A DNA stretch of 9,604 nt from Spirochaetia bacterium (lineage in GTDB: Bacteria; Spirochaetota; Spirochaetia; Treponematales; Breznakiellaceae), in the NCBI GenBank assembly GCA_026002025.1, contig BOAU01000076.1:1-9604 (forward strand), read 5' to 3'. Positions 5,740 to 9,604 of the stretch are shown here, piece by piece (within the stretch, counting starts at the first letter, position 1; each line of letters opens with the position of its first letter). The notes beneath the pieces were generated by a model. The model worked only from the letters and a program-made list of their open reading frames with translations. It was not told where the DNA came from and made no database searches. The position numbers and the translations under genes were made by a program.

Positions 5740-6615
5740 ATGTACGAATCATTTAGCAGTTATACGGTGGGTTCAAACCATGTGCGGCTTAATAAACCAT
5801 GCCAGGATTTTGCTCTTCACGTTTCCAGGGAAGGTATGCAGTTTGCCATTGTGGCGGATGGTCATGGAAGTGAAGCCTGTTTCAGAAGCGGTCGGGGCGC
5901 GCAGTTTGCGGCGCATTGCGCTGCCCATTGCATCACAGAATTCGTGGAAACTTTGAAAGCAAGGGAAATGACCCTTGAGGATATCGAAGCGGATCATGAA
6001 ACGCTCCTTCGGAAACTTGAAAAAAGCATCATTGCCTTTTGGCATGAGATGGTGGAGGCGGATTATACAGAAGAACCATTCACCACAGAGGAACTTGAAA
6101 AGGCAGGTGTGGAGCCTTTGGCGTTCCAATCTCCCTCACACTTCTACGGGACTACCCTCATCGCGGTGGCGGCGGTGGAATCATACTGGTTTGGTCTGCA
6201 TATCGGAGACGGTAAATGTGTCGCCATAGACAGAAGGGGAATCTGTACCGAACCTATCCCCTGGGATGATACCTGTTTTCTCAACGTCACCACTTCCCTC
6301 TGCGACAATGATGCCGCGGAAAAATTCCGGCATTATTTCAGCCGGGATATCCCCGCTGCGGTTTTTATCGGTAGTGACGGTGTGGACGATTCCTACCCGG
6401 TGAACAATAACGGGAAACATCTGAGCCGCCTCTATAAAACCATTGCGGAAAATTTCGCCGGTTCCGGCTTTGCCGCAGGGCAGGATCAGCTTTCGGAATT
6501 TCTTCCTATTCTTAGCAAAAAGGGGAGCGGGGATGATGTTTCCATCGCGGGGCTCATTGATATGGATGCGGTGCAGTGTCTTTTCACAAGGAGTAAGGCA
6601 TGGCAAAGTGCTTGA
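5740..6615 (+). CDS. PP2C-family Ser/Thr protein phosphatase
   Basis: The 291-aa protein spans a single PP2C-like (PPM) domain. Metal-binding motifs are present in order: ADGHGS with D40-G41, GTTL and HIGDG in the middle, SDGVDD (D213-D217), and SGDDVSIAG (D265-D266) near the C-terminus. The opening SNHVRLNKPCQD with C21-Q22-D23 and the FRSGRGAQFA segment after the first motif resemble PP2C proteins partnered with TerY-type VWA and kinase genes. It should remove phosphates added by the kinase at 3560. It starts 12 bp after the VWA gene behind GGAGG, and its last 16 bp overlap the next gene. All expected metal-ligand motifs are intact, so it is probably active. No membrane segment is seen, so it is probably cytoplasmic. 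Confidence 0.9.
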   Translation: MYESFSSYTVGSNHVRLNKPCQDFALHVSREGMQFAIVADGHGSEACFRSGRGAQFAAHCAAHCITEFVETLKAREMTLEDIEADHETLLRKLEKSIIAFWHEMVEADYTEEPFTTEELEKAGVEPLAFQSPSHFYGTTLIAVAAVESYWFGLHIGDGKCVAIDRRGICTEPIPWDDTCFLNVTTSLCDNDAAEKFRHYFSRDIPAAVFIGSDGVDDSYPVNNNGKHLSRLYKTIAENFAGSGFAAGQDQLSEFLPILSKKGSGDDVSIAGLIDMDAVQCLFTRSKAWQSA

Positions 6616-6839
6616 ACTTTTCCCTGGGCGGCGTTGTTCATTCCGCAACGCCGGTTAAGGTTGACCGGAAAAAACTCTACGGCTGGAGTGAAACAAAGGC
6701 GTTTGACGAGGAGGGTCATGAATGTATGCTGGCCTCCACGGATGAAAGCGGTTCGGTAATCATTCCCAAAGGGGAGCGGGTCTGGGAATCGTTTCCCCGG
6801 ATATGCAGTGGGTGGAACGGAGCAGCCTCAAGGCGGTAA
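6600..6839 (+). CDS. Conserved-looking hypothetical protein, N-terminal part (frameshifted)
   Basis: This frame begins at 6600 behind AAGGAG and overlaps the PP2C gene by 16 bp. It encodes a plausible domain for ~57 residues (MAKCLNFSLGGVVHSATPVK, ending SVIIPKG). It then drifts into an unlikely tail (ERVWESFPRI...ASRR) and stops at 6837-6839. The frame one base back gives R/G-GAGLGIVSPDMQWVERSS, which joins smoothly to the ORF at 6803. One extra G in the GGGG run at 6771-6774 would yield IIPKGGAGLGIVSPDMQW and a single ~202-aa protein. I therefore read this as the 5' half of one gene split by a one-base deletion or a sequencing error. Function is unknown; the position directly after the PP2C gene suggests a partner or target of the triad. 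Confidence 0.65.
   Translation: MAKCLNFSLGGVVHSATPVKVDRKKLYGWSETKAFDEEGHECMLASTDESGSVIIPKGERVWESFPRICSGWNGAASRR
6771..6774 (+). other. Likely frameshift site in a G-run
   Basis: The sequence CCCAAAGGGGAGCGGG spans the point where the 6600 frame should pass to the 6803 frame. Restoring one G (AAA GGG GGA GCG GGT) gives K-G-G-A-G and a continuous protein. A homopolymer deletion is the simplest cause. Confidence 0.65.
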
Positions 6840-7207
6840 AGAGTGACGGCAGTGATGCGGAACTGCTTGAATCAAGCTATAACATGGTTATCAAACTTGA
6901 TAGAACCGTAAGCGCCGAGGAATTTCTGGATCACCGGATAACCGCGTTCTATCATCTGGAAGGCGATCCGGCTTTTGCAAAAATCATAGGGGATGCTATC
7001 TATACCTTTACCTACAATTACCGTGCAGGTTATGAAGGAAGTCCCGCTTTTCTGCTGGTCAGCGAAGGTCAACCCTTTATGTTGACCGGTTATGAATGCG
7101 GGTTTGAAATGCTCTCACTTAATCAGAGCGGCGAAATTGACCGTGAGGATGATGAAATCGAAGAGGATGATGATAGCGATACTGATATTGATTTCTCAAT
7201 GTTTTAA
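6803..7207 (+). CDS. Conserved-looking hypothetical protein, C-terminal part (frameshifted)
   Basis: This is the downstream half of the gene that begins at 6600. From the ATG at 6803 it gives 134 aa, but the coding frame clearly extends back to about 6771 (GAGLGIVSPD before the Met). There is no good Shine-Dalgarno at 6803, so independent translation is doubtful. It contains WVERSSLKAV, a mixed alpha/beta central part (SYNMVIKLDRTVSAEEFLDH, YHLEGDPAFAKIIGDAIY) and GSPAFLLVSEGQPFMLTGYE. It ends in a strongly acidic tail (~20 Asp/Glu in the last ~30 residues, finishing DIDFSMF). I do not recognise a named family. If the frameshift is real, the strain lacks the full-length product unless ribosomes slip. 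Confidence 0.65.
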   Translation: MQWVERSSLKAVKSDGSDAELLESSYNMVIKLDRTVSAEEFLDHRITAFYHLEGDPAFAKIIGDAIYTFTYNYRAGYEGSPAFLLVSEGQPFMLTGYECGFEMLSLNQSGEIDREDDEIEEDDDSDTDIDFSMF

Positions 7208-7218
7208 GGGGGAAGGCC

Positions 7219-7908
7219 GTGCGCGGGATAAATATAGCCAATGAAAACAAACGGGATGCAAAGGTTGGGTTTGAGGTCCGTGCAAAAAAGCCGACCATAA
7301 CCATGCAGTTAAGCGACGGCAGGGAACGGCGGAATATCAAATTTATCAAGACCACAAGCGGTATCACTTCGCTGGTAAAAAAATATGGCGATATGCGCGC
7401 GGCGGGGAATGCGATTATTTCAGATGATCCCGAACTGGATATTGAAGCAGCCGGAAAAATTATTACAAAAACCCGCAAGCTCTATGTTTCAGACGAAAAC
7501 ACCGCGGCGTACCGGGTGAATATGGTTCAGATTCTGTATAACCCCGATGGTACGGAAAAGGAGCGGCGCGATGCGTCAAAGGCCGTCTCCAACATTGCCG
7601 CCGATATTCCCGTCAAATGGAGCGGCCGGGAATTTCCCAAGGCGGAGGCCCTGCGCAAATTCGTGTTTACCAAAAAATATCAGCTCCGGCATACTTCGGG
7701 GATAACCTTTGATTTTTTGTATGATATGGCGAAACAGCTCCATGAGCATGATGCCCTGATGTTTGTGGGAGGCGGAAGGAAGGGAAACGAACCCATTGTT
7801 TTAAGCGTAGGCGGTGAGCCCTACCGGGGGTTTCTTGAGGGACGTATCGACGGTGGCCGGTATTGCCTTATTCTGCATTTGACCGATATGGAATTAAGGA
7901 GTCTCTGA
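7219..7908 (+). CDS. Uncharacterised protein encoded within the TerY-P-like operon
   Basis: The 229-aa protein starts at a GTG (7219) with AAGGGGGAAGG just upstream and begins 11 bp after the previous stop. I cannot assign a family. The N-terminal half is basic with beta-strand character (VGFEVRAKKPTITMQLSDG) and contains VKKYGDMRAAGNAIIS. The C-terminal ~80 residues look like a compact domain (KKYQLRHTSGITFDFLYDMA, LMFVGGGRKGNEPIVLSVGG, EPYRGFLEGRIDGGRYCLIL). No catalytic signature, signal peptide or membrane helix is visible. The TGA shares one base with the ATG of the ligase-fusion gene (TGATG), implying translational coupling and coordinated production with it. It may be a partner or adaptor of that protein; this is inference from position only. 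Confidence 0.8.
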   Translation: MRGINIANENKRDAKVGFEVRAKKPTITMQLSDGRERRNIKFIKTTSGITSLVKKYGDMRAAGNAIISDDPELDIEAAGKIITKTRKLYVSDENTAAYRVNMVQILYNPDGTEKERRDASKAVSNIAADIPVKWSGREFPKAEALRKFVFTKKYQLRHTSGITFDFLYDMAKQLHEHDALMFVGGGRKGNEPIVLSVGGEPYRGFLEGRIDGGRYCLILHLTDMELRSL

Positions 7909-9604
7909 TGTCACTGCTCGCCGCCGCGCCGGTTCCTCAAAAAACAGTGCCCGTCTTTATTGTGCTGGATTTGCCGGCGCCATTATCCGCAATTAAAGCT
8001 GAAACACTCAATGCCGCCATATCGGAATTAGCCCTGGCCTTCGCACAGGATAAACGATCGGGGGTAGTTTTTAAAATCGCAGTATTACTATCATCATCCC
8101 AATGGATTACCCCTGACGGCCCGATTCCCGCATCAGATTTTATAGGGAAACCTCTCAACGGTACCACCGGCGGCGATCTTGCTACCTGCCTCGGAGAATT
8201 GAATGGGAAACTTTCCCGGAAAACCTTTATGCGCGACCCGGGTAGTTTTCCGCCGCTTATCATGTTGATACGAGGCTTTGCTAATGGGATTCCGGCGGAG
8301 GATTACAAAAACGCGCTTTCCGCTTTACAGAAAAATAACTGGTTTAAAAGCGCCCTCAAACTGGACTTTGTTCTTGGAAAAAACCCGGACAAAACAGCGC
8401 TTGAAGATTTTTTAGGCCCCTTGTACGCATCCGTACCTGAAAAGTTCAAAGAGCTTGTATTGTTTGCCGGCAATGCTGCGGCGGATCTTACTGCGGGGGG
8501 ACTGCGTATTGATACCGCAAATGCAGAAATACCTTCCCGGCAGCATCGCCTCAATATCCTGCTTAAAGAATTTTGTGCGCAAACGAATATGCCCGCAGAT
8601 GATACTGCGTATTGGGAAGGGGCTGTCAATACCGGTAACGTCGCCTTGGCTGCCCGTGCCGTTGCGTATAAAAGTACCATTGCTAAAAGTTTTATTTCTC
8701 TGAGCCCCAATCAAATTGACGATCACCTTGGCGGCGCCCATTACTATGTCACCCGTAAATACGATGGCGAACTTGCGGTTTTATTCTGGAACGGCACGGA
8801 TTGTATTGCCATAAACTCAGGCGGAAAGACCTATCCTTTTCTTGCCTGTATTGGACAAGCCGCAGAGATGCTAAAGGCGGCGGGGAGCCGGGCGGCGGTA
8901 ATTGCCGCAGAATTGTATGCCGATGAAAGCAAGGGGCGTACACGGGTAAGTGATGTCATCGCCGCCCTGGCCGATCCCGTCCAGGGGGCCGCACTACATC
9001 TTGCGCCTTTTGACATTATCAGTCTGGATGGCGCGGAATTTCGTCCAAATGTATATGCCGATACCCATCGAAAATTACGGGAACTGTTCCATGATAATTT
9101 GTACTGCGCGCCGGTGCGGTTTGCGGAGGCAGGTTCCAGAGCAGAACTGAAACAGCTTTTTTTATCCTGGGTTGAAAAAGAAGACGGCGAAGGGCTGGTG
9201 ATACACAGCGAATTGCCCATGGTTTACAAAATAAAACCCCGGCTTTCCATTGACGCGGCGGTGGTCGGCTTTTCCGAAGGTACCGGAGAAACCGCAGGAC
9301 AGGTGCGGACACTCCTCTATGCGCTTATGACCGAAGACGGCGCATTCCAGATCATAGGCCGGACAGGCAATGGATTGAACGCAGAACAGAAAAAGGATCT
9401 TTACCCCCGTCTCCTTGCAATGGAGATACCATCAAACTATATCGAAACCGATTCTAACCATGTGGCGTTCCACCTGATCCGCCCCGGCCTGGTTGTGGAA
9501 CTTTCCGTTAATGATGTGTTGACGGAAAATTCCTCCGGGCCGATTATGAACCCCCTTCTTGTATATAAGGAGGATGATGGATCGTTCCGCCGTATCGGCA
9601 ATGT
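7908..9604 (+). CDS. Degenerate VWA domain fused to ATP-dependent ligase (partial, 3' end outside window)
   Basis: The frame is open from the ATG at 7908 (AAGGAG at 7894-7899) to the window end, more than 565 aa. Residues ~13-200 are a VWA-like domain related to the protein at 4867 (shared SSQWIT.(S)GP, LNGKLS.K.FM, KNNWFK). Its MIDAS is lost: DTSGS became DLPAP (21-25) and LSDG became LIRG (R122). Residues ~265 to the end form a ligase-type nucleotidyltransferase. Motif I is K284-Y-D-G with K284 the AMP-accepting lysine. E335 lies in AELYA, PFDIISLDG spans 367-375, EGLVI has E428, and K441-I-K443-P is motif V. An OB-fold-like region follows (AAVVGFSEGTGETAG, GRTGNGLN, RPGLVVELSVND). This suggests adenylation and sealing of nucleic-acid ends, DNA or RNA, with the dead VWA domain as an adaptor. 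All ligase motifs seen look intact. Confidence 0.85.
   Translation, partial: MSLLAAAPVPQKTVPVFIVLDLPAPLSAIKAETLNAAISELALAFAQDKRSGVVFKIAVLLSSSQWITPDGPIPASDFIGKPLNGTTGGDLATCLGELNGKLSRKTFMRDPGSFPPLIMLIRGFANGIPAEDYKNALSALQKNNWFKSALKLDFVLGKNPDKTALEDFLGPLYASVPEKFKELVLFAGNAAADLTAGGLRIDTANAEIPSRQHRLNILLKEFCAQTNMPADDTAYWEGAVNTGNVALAARAVAYKSTIAKSFISLSPNQIDDHLGGAHYYVTRKYDGELAVLFWNGTDCIAINSGGKTYPFLACIGQAAEMLKAAGSRAAVIAAELYADESKGRTRVSDVIAALADPVQGAALHLAPFDIISLDGAEFRPNVYADTHRKLRELFHDNLYCAPVRFAEAGSRAELKQLFLSWVEKEDGEGLVIHSELPMVYKIKPRLSIDAAVVGFSEGTGETAGQVRTLLYALMTEDGAFQIIGRTGNGLNAEQKKDLYPRLLAMEIPSNYIETDSNHVAFHLIRPGLVVELSVNDVLTENSSGPIMNPLLVYKEDDGSFRRIGN

Noticed and set aside
6765..6806. Programmed -1 ribosomal frameshift joining the 6600 and 6803 frames
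   Set aside because: In the zero frame (CCC AAA GGG GAG) the tRNAs would not re-pair well after a -1 slip, and no clear downstream hairpin was seen. A lost G in the G-run is simpler.
1..9604. CRISPR array, tRNA or rRNA genes
   Set aside because: No regularly spaced repeats with unique spacers, tRNA cloverleaf sequence or rRNA-like conserved stretch was recognised; the space after 1296 is almost entirely protein-coding.

Overview
The window looks like bacterial accessory DNA, most likely from a spirochaete of the Treponema type. That placement is an inference from protein style (tandem SUMF1-like proteins beside a kinase/VWA/PP2C set) and is not proven by any marker gene. From about 1296 onward the DNA is moderately GC-rich and is packed with plus-strand genes. 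Positions 1-1295 are visibly AT-rich and loosely packed.

Layout. (1) Positions 1-125: the 5' end of a minus-strand transposase resembling the ISL3 family, with a candidate IS end at 96-125. (2) Positions 126-1295: an AT-rich segment with a tiny ORF (278-334), an unrecognised 258-259-aa protein (start 341 or 344) and a possible 34-aa hydrophobic peptide (1162-1266). The segment is bracketed by two copies of an ~83-bp direct repeat (182-263 and 1213-1295, roughly 80% identical). The second copy ends exactly at the start codon of the next gene. (3) Positions 1296-3528: two overlapping tandem paralogs, each with an unclassified helical N-terminal domain and a SUMF1/FGE-sulfatase-like domain that appears to lack the catalytic cysteine pair. 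(4) Positions 3560-6615: a Ser/Thr kinase with a zinc ribbon, a TerY-type VWA protein with intact MIDAS residues, and a PP2C-type phosphatase. This is the set known from comparative genomics as the TerY-P phosphorylation triad. (5) Positions 6600-7908: two conserved-looking proteins of unknown function; the first is broken by a single-base frameshift near 6771-6774. (6) Position 7908 to the window end: a large gene that runs off the edge and encodes a VWA-like domain with a destroyed MIDAS, fused to an ATP-dependent ligase/nucleotidyltransferase core.

How they may work together (inference). Genes 1296 to 9604 are co-directional, with overlaps or gaps of at most about 31 bp and good ribosome-binding sites, so they probably form one operon. 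The kinase and PP2C would write and erase phosphorylation. The VWA protein and SUMF1-like proteins would act as binding or scaffold modules. The ligase fusion suggests the output acts on nucleic-acid ends, with its degenerate VWA domain docking it onto the TerY-type protein or a shared partner. This would be a phospho-regulated nucleic-acid repair, stress or defence system. The VWA-pseudodomain/ligase fusion is the most distinctive element and the best candidate for an undescribed component.
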